A stretch of DNA of 64,000 bases, taken from contig JACQUA010000334.1 in NCBI GenBank assembly GCA_016210565.1, positions 1-64,000 on the forward strand, read 5' to 3'. Both the position numbers and the translations under genes were made by a program. A model generated the notes under the pieces. That model was not told where the DNA came from. It did no database searches and saw only the letters and a program-made list of their open reading frames with translations. Origin of the DNA: Chloroflexota bacterium. Lineage in GTDB: Bacteria > Chloroflexota > Dehalococcoidia > JACQUA01. Positions 14,845-23,809 of this stretch are shown here, piece after piece. Position 1 is the stretch's first letter, and every line of letters begins with the position of its first letter.

Positions 14845-16021
14845 ACCCGTTCCCCCTGCGCAAGGCGACGCCTCGCGCATAGCTATTGTGGCCCTGGGAA
14901 AACGGGGCGTGGAGCTCGCCAAGAAGCTGCACTGGAGCCTTGGCGATTGTGACCTCTACGTCCCGGAGCGCTTCCACTGCGAAGATTCGGGCCATTCGTA
15001 TTCATCCGTCAAAGACCTCCTGCCCGGCCTTTTCTCCCGGTACCGGGCGCTGGTGCTTTTCATGCCCGCCGGCGCGGCGGTGCGCCTCCTGGCGCCGCTC
15101 CTGACAGACAAATACCACGATCCCGCCGTGGTCGCCGTTGACGAGGCAGGCAAGTTCGCCGTTTCCCTCCTTTCGGGACATGTGGGCGGGGCCAACGAAC
15201 TGGCCGAAAGAGTAGCGTCTGCGTTAGGAGCGCAGGCGATAATCACATCGGCGGCGGAGTCTCTGGAAACACTGCCGCTCGATCTCCTGGGCAAGGAGCT
15301 CGGCTGGCAAATCGAAGACCGCACCCACATGACCAGAGTAAGCGCCGCCCTGGTCAACGGCGAAGCCGTGGCCTTGTTCCAGGAAGCCGGCCGGAAAGAC
15401 TGGTGGCCGGCCTCGAAGCCCTGGCCGGACAACATACGCCGGTCCCCGTCCCTGGCGGCACTGAGACACTCCCGGTGCCAGGGGGCCATTATCATTACCG
15501 ACAGGGTCTACAGCCAGCAGCAAATCGGGATTGAGCACAACGTCGTCTTTCGTCCCCGGAGCCTCGTCCTGGGCCTGGGGTGCCATCGCGGGCTGGCGAT
15601 GGAAACCCTCGAGGAGGCTATTGGCTCCATCTTCCAGAAGTTTGACCTGTCCCCTCTTTCAATAGCCGCCGTGGCCACTATCTCCTCAAGGACCGGCGAG
15701 CCTGGACTGACTGCCTTCGCCGATAAGCACCACTTTCCCGTCGCCTTTTTGACACCGGCACAACTAGAGCAGGTGGACCGCGTGCCCAACCCATCCGGCA
15801 CGGTCCTCCGGCACCTCGGTCTGAAAGGCGTCTGCGAACCGGCCGCCCTGCTGGCGTCCAACGGCGGCGAGCTGCTCGTGGAAAAACAGAAACTGCGCGA
15901 CCTCACCCTGGCGGTGGCCAGGTCCAACTTTGGTGATACGCCGGTACCACAGGCCACCGTGCCTGTGAGCCGTTGTTTTGATCCTTCACGGTGCTTGGCC
16001 GACCAAGCAAGGAAGGATTGA
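14834..16021 (+). CDS. cbiG: CbiG, cobalt-precorrin-5A hydrolase
   Basis: A 395-residue protein that opens the delta-lactone of cobalt-precorrin-5A and releases acetaldehyde, the ring-contraction step specific to the anaerobic pathway. Landmarks are LVLFMPAGAAVRLLAPLL, AVSLLSGHVGGANELAERVA (about residues 112-133) and the C-terminal region LVLGLGCHRGLAMETLEEAI. ATG 14834 overlaps the cbiF end by 11 bases. The segment DTPVPQATVPVSRC near the C-terminus is a translated copy of the GTACCACAGGCCACCGTGCC repeat (15943-15970), so the protein end differs from the family norm. Confidence 0.92.
   Translation: MPGKPVPPAQGDASRIAIVALGKRGVELAKKLHWSLGDCDLYVPERFHCEDSGHSYSSVKDLLPGLFSRYRALVLFMPAGAAVRLLAPLLTDKYHDPAVVAVDEAGKFAVSLLSGHVGGANELAERVASALGAQAIITSAAESLETLPLDLLGKELGWQIEDRTHMTRVSAALVNGEAVALFQEAGRKDWWPASKPWPDNIRRSPSLAALRHSRCQGAIIITDRVYSQQQIGIEHNVVFRPRSLVLGLGCHRGLAMETLEEAIGSIFQKFDLSPLSIAAVATISSRTGEPGLTAFADKHHFPVAFLTPAQLEQVDRVPNPSGTVLRHLGLKGVCEPAALLASNGGELLVEKQKLRDLTLAVARSNFGDTPVPQATVPVSRCFDPSRCLADQARKD
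15943..15970. repeat. Copy of the CACAGGCCACCGTGCCTGTG repeat inside cbiG
   Basis: A full palindromic unit lies in frame within the 3' end of cbiG and encodes VPQATVPVS. Confidence 0.7.
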
Positions 16022-16030
16022 TATGAATAA

Positions 16031-16096
16031 TCACACAAAGACACAAAGCCTCAAAGAATAGTGAATAAACTTTGTCTCCTTAGTGTCTCTGTGTGA
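16031..16096. repeat. Imperfect inverted repeat between cbiG and cbiH
   Basis: The left arm TCACACAAAGACACAAAGCC pairs with the right arm TTTGTCTCCTTAGTGTCTCT GTGTGA (split here into two parts) around a short A/T-rich loop. This is the smallest version of the CACAAAG hairpin also present in the elements at 43858-44061 and 53137-53432. Confidence 0.7.
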
Positions 16097-16131
16097 GGCC
16101 AGAGAACTCAAGCAATTACAAGTAGTCCAAT

Positions 16132-16905
16132 ATGAACGCCAAACTAGTCATTGTCGGTCTCGGTCCCGGCAGCCTGGAACACCTGACCCCGGCTGCCAGA
16201 AGAGCGATAGAAGATAGCGAAATCATCCTCGGTTACCGGAGTTATGTCAACCAGATAGCGCCCTTGCTGGGCGACAAACAGGTCATTGCCTCCGGGATGC
16301 GGCACGAGATGGAAAGGGCGGAGCAATCAGTCCGGCTGGCCATGGAGGGCAAGAAAGTGGCCGTCGTTTGCAGCGGCGACGCCGGGACGTACGGCATGGC
16401 CAGCCCGGTGCTGGAAACCATTCACAAAGGCAATCTGAACGTTGACGTGGAAATAGTCCCCGGAGTATCCTCTCCCCAGGCCGCCGCTTCCCTGCTGGGC
16501 GCGCCCCTGGCCCATGACTTCGCCGTCATCAGCCTCAGCGACTTGCTGACCCCGTGGGAAACTATAGCGCGCAGGATTTCCCTGGCGGCGGAGGCGGACT
16601 TCGTCCTGGTTCTGCTCAACCCGGCCAGCACCCGGCGGACCTGGCAACTCCAAGAGGCCCGGCGGCTCATCCTCCACCACCGCCTCCCCACCACCCCGGT
16701 GGGCATCGTCACCGACGCCTACCGCCAGGCACAGAAGGTCTCCATCACCACCCTGACCGAACTGCCCGGCCAGCCGGTCGATATGCTCACCACAGTGATC
16801 GTTGGCAACTCCCTGACCTTCACCCACGGTGACCGCATGATCACCCCCCGCGGCTACAAGGGGCGTGGTGGGTCCCAGCGCTCAAGTGAATTATTTCAAT
16901 CGTGA
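16132..16905 (+). CDS. cbiH: CbiH, cobalt-precorrin-3 C17-methyltransferase (ring contraction)
   Basis: A 257-residue tetrapyrrole methylase that methylates C17 and drives ring contraction to cobalt-precorrin-4. Motifs are LVIVGLGPGSLEHLTPAA at residues 4-21, VVCSGDAGTYGMASPVLE, and VPGVSSPQAAASLLGAPL, all typical of CbiH/CobJ. It is the last gene of the plus-strand cobalamin run; its 3' end overlaps the stop of the convergent TPR gene by 10 bases. No extra C-terminal iron-sulfur domain is present, so it is the short CbiH form. Missing from the window are cbiJ, cbiA, cbiP, cbiB and the nucleotide-loop genes. Confidence 0.93.
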   Translation: MNAKLVIVGLGPGSLEHLTPAARRAIEDSEIILGYRSYVNQIAPLLGDKQVIASGMRHEMERAEQSVRLAMEGKKVAVVCSGDAGTYGMASPVLETIHKGNLNVDVEIVPGVSSPQAAASLLGAPLAHDFAVISLSDLLTPWETIARRISLAAEADFVLVLLNPASTRRTWQLQEARRLILHHRLPTTPVGIVTDAYRQAQKVSITTLTELPGQPVDMLTTVIVGNSLTFTHGDRMITPRGYKGRGGSQRSSELFQS

Positions 16906-18467
16906 CGCCGGTGAAAAAGAGCGCTAAAAGAAGTCATCAAACCGGTTCCTTTGGCTTTCAGACGATCCTGGCATACCATGAGCCACTCGTGGGTCGCATC
17001 ATCGCCACCCAGGTCCACCGCCTTCCGAAGGTTCGGCAGTGCCTCCTTATCGCGCCCACACTGGGACAGGACTCTGCCCATCCAGTAGTAGTCAACCCAG
17101 CTATGCCGTAATTCGAGGGCCTTGCCGAGATGGGGAAGAGCCGACTCGTTCTGACCCGACAGAGACAAGGCACGTCCCAGCCAGTGATGGTCCACCGCAT
17201 CTCCCCGTAGCTCAACTGCTTTCCGCAAATATGGCGAGGCCTCTTCGTCTCGCCCTAGCACAGATAGCGTACTTCCTAATGCGTGGAGGTCCCGCGCACT
17301 GCCCCTGAGATCCGCGACGATTCTCAGGGCCGAGACCGCTTCCTCATTGTTCGCGGCTTGAGCAAGCTGCTGAGCCCTGGCGAAAATCTCGTCGCATCTC
17401 CTCCTAAGGCGTTCTTCACAATATTTTACCCACGACTCGTTGGTAGCATCGTTTTTCAGTTCGAATGCTTTCCGAAGGTGCGGAAGCGCTTCCTCGTCGC
17501 GGTCGAGCTGCAAAAGGGTGCTTCCCAGCCAGTTGTGATCCACCATCTCACCTCGCAGCGCCACCGCCTTAGTCAAGCAAGTCAGAGCCGACTCCTTCTC
17601 GCCTGCTTGGGACAGCGTACGCCCGAGCCAAAGGTAGTCAACCGCATCACCTCTTAGCTCAACCGCCTTGCGCAAATGTGGCACAGCCTCCTTACCGCGA
17701 CCCAGTGAGGAAAGTGCACTGCCTAACCAAAGGTGGTCGTCCGCATTACCGCGCAGCTCCGCCACGATTCTGAGGCTAGGCAAGGCTTCTCCGTTATTGC
17801 CTGTTTGAGAGAGTTGCCTGCCCTTAACAAAGATCTCCTCGCACCTGGTCGTCAAGCGCTCCCGACATCTCTTTAGCCACGCTTCGTTAACAGCATCGCC
17901 TTTCAACTCCGAAGCCCGCTTAAGATGCGGAAAGGCTTCTTCGTCACGGCCCAGTCGTGACAGGCTGGCGCCAAACCAATGGCAATCTGCCCAACCACCT
18001 CGCAACTCCACGGCTTTGGCCAGATAAGGTAGCGACAATTCCTCTTGGCCCGACCGAGATAATGTATATCCCAGCCAATAAAACTCTTCTGCGCCGCCTC
18101 GTAACTCAACGGCTTTCCGCAGACACGGCAAAGCCTCTTCTGCCCGGTTCAACCCAGCAAGGGCACTTCCCAGCCAAAGGTAATCTGATCCGTCGCCACG
18201 CTCATCCACCGCCTTTTTCAAGTAGCGCACGGCCTCTTCATTCCTCCCTATCCTGGAGAGCCGCCTGCCTTTATCCCGGCTACTTTCGCCGCCAAGCACG
18301 CTTTCTGCCTTGCACAGAGCTTCCCTCACGTCAGGGTGATCGCGGAACTCATAAAGTAACATCATTACCACTCTAGTGACTTCTAGTCCCCTCGTACCCC
18401 ACGCGATGTTGAGCGCCTCCTCGTACCGCTCTACACCGACCAGCTCGATTATCTTCTGTCCTTCCAA
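16896..18467 (-). CDS. Large tetratricopeptide-repeat protein of the chaperone cassette
   Basis: A 523-residue soluble protein made almost entirely of TPR-like units of about 34 residues. The recurring pattern is LxLGxxLSxLGRDEEAxPxLRKAVELRGDAVDxxWLGRxL, seen about a dozen times, with Trp-Leu-Gly in the second position of many units. No catalytic domain is visible. The start is TTG 18467 with AAGGA ten bases upstream, 14 bases after the Hsp70 stop, so it is part of the same operon. TPR proteins often act as Hsp70 co-chaperones or client adaptors, and that role is inferred here from gene order. The near-identical repeats suggest recent internal duplication. Confidence 0.8.
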   Translation of the reverse strand: MEGQKIIELVGVERYEEALNIAWGTRGLEVTRVVMMLLYEFRDHPDVREALCKAESVLGGESSRDKGRRLSRIGRNEEAVRYLKKAVDERGDGSDYLWLGSALAGLNRAEEALPCLRKAVELRGGAEEFYWLGYTLSRSGQEELSLPYLAKAVELRGGWADCHWFGASLSRLGRDEEAFPHLKRASELKGDAVNEAWLKRCRERLTTRCEEIFVKGRQLSQTGNNGEALPSLRIVAELRGNADDHLWLGSALSSLGRGKEAVPHLRKAVELRGDAVDYLWLGRTLSQAGEKESALTCLTKAVALRGEMVDHNWLGSTLLQLDRDEEALPHLRKAFELKNDATNESWVKYCEERLRRRCDEIFARAQQLAQAANNEEAVSALRIVADLRGSARDLHALGSTLSVLGRDEEASPYLRKAVELRGDAVDHHWLGRALSLSGQNESALPHLGKALELRHSWVDYYWMGRVLSQCGRDKEALPNLRKAVDLGGDDATHEWLMVCQDRLKAKGTGLMTSFSALFHRRHD

Positions 18468-18481
18468 GCCATCAATTTCCT

Positions 18482-20419
18482 TTAGCTCTGCGCTATTACT
18501 GTCAGTTGCTCAAGATAATTGAGAAAGTCCTGTTTGGTGATCTGGGCTATTTCAGGGAGACTGAGTACGTTGAGGAGTTCCTTGGCCCGGTTGGATATTG
18601 ACGGACAATCGCGGTTGGGATCTTGACAATCGCTTTCAACCGCCCTCTTGACCGACGACTCTAAGTCTTCCTTTGCTTTCCTCACCTTGGTGTTCGTTGC
18701 GTCACTTACCAGTTCCAATGCTGCCTCCGCGGCGTGCATCAGCCGTTCCAGATGGGACTTCGTCCAACCGCCCGTTTTACCCCTTACCGCTTCCTTGAGC
18801 TGACTCACCTGTTCCGGACTCCACGGCTCAGGCGGCTCATCCTCCTGGAGCACCACCTCTTTTCCCTCCGTGTGGTGAAGGCCTTCGTAGTGGACTTTTT
18901 GACCGCTTGGCCCGTGCACAAGAGTCGCCAACAAGCGCTTGTCGTCAGTCACCTGAAGTAGTACCTCAACATGAGGCAGATCCCCAGTCGGAGTGATGCT
19001 CAGCGAATACGCTCCCAGCTCGTGGTATTTGTAAACCGTTCCCGCTGCCGTAGATTTTTCCGGATCAGATCTCTTGAGGACGAAAGCAACAGGGACTTCT
19101 CGGACGTTGGGATTGCTGTGTATGAGCCCGCCCTTTCCTGAAACGGGGTAGCTGGAGTTGTCTTTGATAACGGCACTGTAGTAGCCCCCAAAACGAATTC
19201 CATAACCTTCAACGATCCTCTTTAGATAGGGCTGGATGACCCTTCCAGCCTTCAAGGCAGCTCCCTGAGCGACGCATTCCATCGGATCAACGAGACTTAG
19301 CTGCATATTTTCGATTTCAGTCACGAGCTGTTCTCTGGCGCCGAGTTTGCTCAGCTCATCTCTCACCAGCCTCCGAATGCATGGCATGTGCGACGGACCT
19401 CCTACGAAGAGCACGTGGTCAACCTCTGCCGCGGTGATTCCTGCGCGCTGTAGCGATTCCCTTATGGGGCCCCGGCACCTTACTATGACAGGTGTCAGGA
19501 CATCTTCCAGCTCGCTACGGCTCAGATTGACCCTCCGTTGGCCGGGCAGGTCAAGGAATGTTGTTTCGCTTTTCGACAGCCTTATTTTTCCTTTTTCTAC
19601 CTCTTCTCTCAGGATCTGCAGTGAGTTCCGGTCTGTCTCAATCTTTTGAAGCCCGTGCGTCTCCCTTAGATATGCGACAAGCATGTCGTCCATGTCGATA
19701 CCACCCAGCGCCGCATCACCACTAGTGCAAAGCTCTCCCGGGATCAGATCGTCTCCGTGTTGAATCAAAATCATTAGGGTCACATCAAGGGTCCCGGCCC
19801 CGATGTCAAATGTCAACACATTGGCTTGCCCGTTGACGTTAAGGCCGTACCGCAGCACCGCTGCCATCGGCTCTGAGACCGTGTCCACTTCTTGAAATCC
19901 AGCCGTCCTGGCTGCCTCCACTATGTGCCCTGTGCGTGCGGCGCTAAAATATGCTGGAACGCTAATCACGGCCCGTTCTACCGGCCCTCCTAAGCTAGGG
20001 TTGACCTTCGGGTTTTCCACGTCCTCCTTGATTTCGCGCAGGATAAAGCCCATGATATGGGAGGGAGAGTAGCATTCCCCCCCAACCCTTATTACAATGC
20101 TGTCGGACGGCCCTTTTTCGATACCGTACGAAAATCGTTTTAGCTGGCCTTTTTCTCGCGCTTCTTCGTAGGACAATCCGATGAGCCTCTTCACCCCCCA
20201 AACCACCAGTTCTGGATTATTCGTCTGCACGGCTTTCGCAGGGTGCCCCACCAGCTGCTTTAGGCCGTTACGGTCGAAGTAAACAAAGGAAGGAAAGCTC
20301 TTTACGTCCGGGGAACCTCTCCCATGCCTGCTTTCAGCCATTACCACATGGCCCCTACCCAGCGACACCGCGGCCGCGGAGTTGTAGGTGCCTAGATCAA
20401 TACCAATGGTTCTCGTCAC
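18482..20419 (-). CDS. Divergent Hsp70 (DnaK-like) chaperone
   Basis: A 645-residue Hsp70. The nucleotide-binding domain (about 1-385) has the phosphate-1 motif IGIDLGTYNSAAAV at residues 5-18, VISVPAYFSAARTGH, the phosphate-2 motif VLTFDIGAGTLDVTL, and the adenosine motif VLFVGGPSHMPCIRRLV. The interdomain linker and the beta-sandwich substrate domain are much less conserved than in DnaK, and the C-terminal 120 residues form a charged helical lid (QVSQLKEAVRGKTGG). No C-terminal acidic DnaK tail is present. It is encoded 36 bases after the GrpE-like gene and 14 bases before the TPR gene. It is not the housekeeping DnaK by sequence; the partner J-protein is not in the window. Confidence 0.88.
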   Translation of the reverse strand: MTRTIGIDLGTYNSAAAVSLGRGHVVMAESRHGRGSPDVKSFPSFVYFDRNGLKQLVGHPAKAVQTNNPELVVWGVKRLIGLSYEEAREKGQLKRFSYGIEKGPSDSIVIRVGGECYSPSHIMGFILREIKEDVENPKVNPSLGGPVERAVISVPAYFSAARTGHIVEAARTAGFQEVDTVSEPMAAVLRYGLNVNGQANVLTFDIGAGTLDVTLMILIQHGDDLIPGELCTSGDAALGGIDMDDMLVAYLRETHGLQKIETDRNSLQILREEVEKGKIRLSKSETTFLDLPGQRRVNLSRSELEDVLTPVIVRCRGPIRESLQRAGITAAEVDHVLFVGGPSHMPCIRRLVRDELSKLGAREQLVTEIENMQLSLVDPMECVAQGAALKAGRVIQPYLKRIVEGYGIRFGGYYSAVIKDNSSYPVSGKGGLIHSNPNVREVPVAFVLKRSDPEKSTAAGTVYKYHELGAYSLSITPTGDLPHVEVLLQVTDDKRLLATLVHGPSGQKVHYEGLHHTEGKEVVLQEDEPPEPWSPEQVSQLKEAVRGKTGGWTKSHLERLMHAAEAALELVSDATNTKVRKAKEDLESSVKRAVESDCQDPNRDCPSISNRAKELLNVLSLPEIAQITKQDFLNYLEQLTVIAQS

Positions 20420-20455
20420 TTCCTTATTCCTCCTGCGCTCAGTCGCCCTTGCCCA

Positions 20456-21226
20456 TTATCGTGGCACCCCGCTACTGACGACCACCTCAGCGTTTCGCAA
20501 CACGGTATCCTCTTCCCTTGAATGCCCCATTTTGTAATAGCCTTTTCTGGCGATCTCCACTATGGCACCCTTCGGGAGCTCGTCCGGCCGACTGTCCACA
20601 GCTTTGTGGTACACGCCATCGAAGCCGTCTCCTATCTTCGCCGGTATCTCATGGATATTCTCATCCTCCAGAAGCTGCTTTGTTTTCTGAAGAGTCCATT
20701 GAACTTCGGCCGATGCCTTCCCAACCCTGCCGAGTCTATCGAGGTGGTCGAGCAGCAAGAACAAGTTGGCCACCAGACGGTGATAGTTTCCCATGGACTC
20801 GCTCTTTTCCTTCCAGCTTTGCGCCTCGTGGTCCTCAAGATCGAGTTTGAACTTCTCCAGATTTGTTCCGGCCTTCCCCAGCAACAAACTTATTTCACTG
20901 ACGTTATCAGTCAACTGAAGAAGGGACGGCACGACGCTAGCCGAGCCTTTGGCCGGTGAAACGGCCTCAGGAGATCTTCCCCCGAACAGGACCCTCCCCC
21001 AGCCGGCGACAATGACTGTCCAGGTAGAGATTACCAGTACAGCCGCAACGAACATCGCGGCCATAATGAAGTCGGGTATACCCGTCAGGGATGGCTGCCC
21101 AATGGAAACGACTTGGAGGGACGGCGATTCTGCGGCAGCAACGGGTTCCCCGACCGCTTCAGACAACGCTGGGGCCAGGGTCATTATCCCCGCAGCTCCC
21201 AGCGCAAATATCCTGCCTATCCCCAT
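20456..21226 (-). CDS. Membrane-anchored GrpE-like protein
   Basis: A 256-residue protein. Residues 1-24 look like a signal peptide or first hydrophobic segment, and residues about 52-76 are a membrane span (FIMAAMFVAAVLVISTWTVIV). A helical region (about 95-170, LLQLTDNVSEISLLLGKAG) leads to a C-terminal domain resembling the GrpE head: KIGDGFDGVYHKAVDS, then GAIVEIARKGYY and VLRNAEVVVSSG, like the FDPxxHEAV and GYxLxxRVLRPAxVxV signatures. GrpE is the Hsp70 nucleotide-exchange factor. Its ATG overlaps the CDC48-like stop by 10 bases and Hsp70 follows 36 bases later. A membrane-bound exchange factor would place this Hsp70 at the membrane; that is inference. Confidence 0.7.
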   Translation of the reverse strand: MGIGRIFALGAAGIMTLAPALSEAVGEPVAAAESPSLQVVSIGQPSLTGIPDFIMAAMFVAAVLVISTWTVIVAGWGRVLFGGRSPEAVSPAKGSASVVPSLLQLTDNVSEISLLLGKAGTNLEKFKLDLEDHEAQSWKEKSESMGNYHRLVANLFLLLDHLDRLGRVGKASAEVQWTLQKTKQLLEDENIHEIPAKIGDGFDGVYHKAVDSRPDELPKGAIVEIARKGYYKMGHSREEDTVLRNAEVVVSSGVPR

Positions 21227-23343
21227 TGGGCACCACCCTCGGTGGAAGGATTTTGAGCCGTCTCCAGCTTGTCCCTTGTCTGGTGTATCTTGCCAACGGC
21301 CTTCTTGATGTGAGCCATGGTCACCGTCACTCTTTCTGCTTCAAACCCGGCATCCCGAATAGCATCCCAGGCTGCCTCCCGGCACGCCTCGCCGATTTCA
21401 GCCCCGGAAAATCCCGGGGTCAGTTTAGCCAGCTCCTCCAGATCCACGTCCGAAGCCAATGGCTTGTTTTTGAGATGAATATTTAGAATAGCTCGCCTCG
21501 CCGCCTCATCGGGTAGCGGGACCTCTATGTGGTAGTCAAATCTACCAGGGCGCAAAACGGCCGGGTCAAGCAGCTCGAGTCTGTTGGTCGCACCGATAAC
21601 GAATACCCCTTCGGTGCTTTCTATGCCATCCATCTCCGATAACAACTGATTCACTATCGTGTCAGTGACCCCGGTGGGATCCCGCCCTCTCCTAGGAGCG
21701 GCAGAATCGATTTCATCGAAGAAGACCACACAAGGCGCCACTTCGCGGGCCTTCGCGAACAGGAACCTGACCCTCTCTTCAGATTCGCCGAACCATTTCG
21801 AACGTATTTCAGGCCCTTTGACACTTATAAAATTGGCCCCGCACCCCCTGGCTACCGCCTTGGCCAAAAGCGTTTTCCCCGTCCCAGGGGGGCCGTAAAG
21901 GAGCATCCCCTTCGCTGGTTTCACGCCAACCTTTCTGAATACATCCGGTTTGGTAATCGCAAAGGCTATATTCTCTATCAAAAGCCTTTTCACTTCCTCC
22001 ATGCCACCAATATCTTCCCAGGACAATTCCGGAATCTCTATCGAGAATTCCTTCAGCGCAGAGGGAGCAGTGGTTCGCAGGGCACCATCAAAGTCAGACT
22101 GGATTATCTCCAATCCCTCATAGTTTGCGATTTGTCCCCTCTCCAGGGAATCAGCAGAGAATAGTCGTCTCAGTGCATTGTAGGCAGCTTCGCGGCACAG
22201 TGACGTAATATCCGCCCCCACATAACCCACCGTTCTCTGGGCAGTGGTCTCCAGACTGACATCTGCCCCAAGCGGCATGCGACGAGTGCGAATCCCCAAG
22301 ATCTCTTTTCTCCCTTCGGTGTCCGGTGCGCCGATGCTGACATTGAGACCAAACCGCCCTTCCCTCCTTAAGGCAGCGTCTATAGAGTTAACTCTGTTGG
22401 TGGTACCCACGACTATCACTCCCTTTAGCTGCGCCAGTCCATCCATTAAAGCCAGCAAGGTAGCAACCACTCTTCTCTCCACTTCACCGAACGTTTTATC
22501 GCGTTTGGGAGCTAATGAATCAAGTTCGTCAATAACCAGGATGGCCGGAGCATTCTTCTGAGCCTCACTGAAAATGTCACGTAGCTTCTTTTCACTTTCG
22601 CCATACCACATGCTGTAGATTTCGGGGCCGCTAACAGAATAGAACTTAGCCCCAACTTCATTGGCTAGCGCCCTAGCGATCAGCGTCTTCCCCGTACCTG
22701 GCGGCCCGTAGAGAATGACGCCCTTCGCTCGCGGTATCCCGAGGTGCTCGAACAGTTCGGGGTAGCGCAGGGGATACTCCACAACTTCCCGTATCAACCT
22801 GATTTCTCGCTTCAGTCCGCCGATGTCCTTATAGGTTATTGGCGATTCCTCACCTTCTGTGCGGGAGATAACGATCTCAGTGTTCGCCACAATGGTCACG
22901 ATGCCCCTGGGCACAACGGGGCCCACCTCGAAAACGCGGGCATCCCCGGCAAGGGTGTAAAGGGCAGTTTTCTCCCCCCTGGCAACCGGCTTTCCCACGA
23001 ACCGGGCCGTATCCCTTTGAGTTGAGAAATCGGCGGGCACCTTCAACTCCACCTTTTGGGCCTCAGCAGGCTGCATCTTTTCAACGCCAATCGGGTCTCC
23101 GTCCTTGACGCGCAAGTGGCGCTGCTTGAATTGATCAAGCCAAATCTTGTTTGCTGTGCCTTGCCTGATCTCAGCGAGTAAACAACCGCACATCCTGCCA
23201 GCATTCTCAAGTTTCAAGTAGACCGGTTTAGGGCTGGCTGGGCCCGGCACAGACAGGGATGCATCCACGTTGGTTTCAACGACGGCTTTGTGGGTGCCAT
23301 CGAGGTCCGGCCGCCCGTAGGCTTGGAGTCGAAGTTTGCTCAT
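21217..23343 (-). CDS. CDC48/VAT-type double AAA+ ATPase
   Basis: A 708-residue unfoldase of the CDC48/p97/VAT family, common in archaea and eukaryotes and patchy in bacteria. An N-terminal CDC48-N-like double-psi barrel region (about 1-175) precedes two AAA+ domains. D1 has Walker A GPPGTGKT, pore loop MWYGESEKKLRDIF and Walker B ILVIDELDSLAP. D2 has GPPGTGKT, KWFGESEERVRFLF and VVFFDEIDSAAP, with the Arg-finger region LRPGRFDYHIEVPLPDEAARR. All catalytic residues are intact. The C-terminus is short and lacks a HbYX proteasome-docking motif. It is the first gene of the four-gene chaperone cassette and overlaps the next gene, so they are co-expressed. Confidence 0.92.
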   Translation of the reverse strand: MSKLRLQAYGRPDLDGTHKAVVETNVDASLSVPGPASPKPVYLKLENAGRMCGCLLAEIRQGTANKIWLDQFKQRHLRVKDGDPIGVEKMQPAEAQKVELKVPADFSTQRDTARFVGKPVARGEKTALYTLAGDARVFEVGPVVPRGIVTIVANTEIVISRTEGEESPITYKDIGGLKREIRLIREVVEYPLRYPELFEHLGIPRAKGVILYGPPGTGKTLIARALANEVGAKFYSVSGPEIYSMWYGESEKKLRDIFSEAQKNAPAILVIDELDSLAPKRDKTFGEVERRVVATLLALMDGLAQLKGVIVVGTTNRVNSIDAALRREGRFGLNVSIGAPDTEGRKEILGIRTRRMPLGADVSLETTAQRTVGYVGADITSLCREAAYNALRRLFSADSLERGQIANYEGLEIIQSDFDGALRTTAPSALKEFSIEIPELSWEDIGGMEEVKRLLIENIAFAITKPDVFRKVGVKPAKGMLLYGPPGTGKTLLAKAVARGCGANFISVKGPEIRSKWFGESEERVRFLFAKAREVAPCVVFFDEIDSAAPRRGRDPTGVTDTIVNQLLSEMDGIESTEGVFVIGATNRLELLDPAVLRPGRFDYHIEVPLPDEAARRAILNIHLKNKPLASDVDLEELAKLTPGFSGAEIGEACREAAWDAIRDAGFEAERVTVTMAHIKKAVGKIHQTRDKLETAQNPSTEGGAQWG

Positions 23344-23809
23344 AATACCGTCCGCCCGTAGTGAAATTCGCTTAAGCTGCTAGAACCGCACCGAATGAAT
23401 TCCTAGATGGAGGTTCTACGCCGGGTTGTCCAATCTTGCCGGTTGCCGAGTAAGCAAAGTCGCGTTTCCGATGTCTCGACCGCCAGTAACAGACCAAGCT
23501 GAGGCCATAGCGGCCAGCGGTACAGAGCAGCGATAGCCTTCCTTATCCGGATTTCCTCGCCGTTCGCCGTCGGAGGTTGGGCCAACTCGGCAAACCGGGT
23601 TTCACCGCGCCAGCCAGCAGAATAGATTTTAATCCCTTACAGTGCCGGCTGCAACCGAGTACCAAGGGCACATAGGACCGTTTGGGACAGACGCCCTGCC
23701 ACGACAAATCATCGGATCGGCGGCCCGCTGGATCGCATAAGAGGGTGCGGCAGTGTGGGAGCGACCGCATTGAACTTTCCCTCAACGACGGAATTAGTCG
23801 GTCATTTCA
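23344..23809. other. Spacer upstream of the chaperone cassette
   Basis: No gene is supported here. Short frames on both strands lack family resemblance and ribosome sites. No convincing promoter for the minus-strand cassette could be picked by eye, although it must lie here if the cassette is transcribed on its own. Confidence 0.4.
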
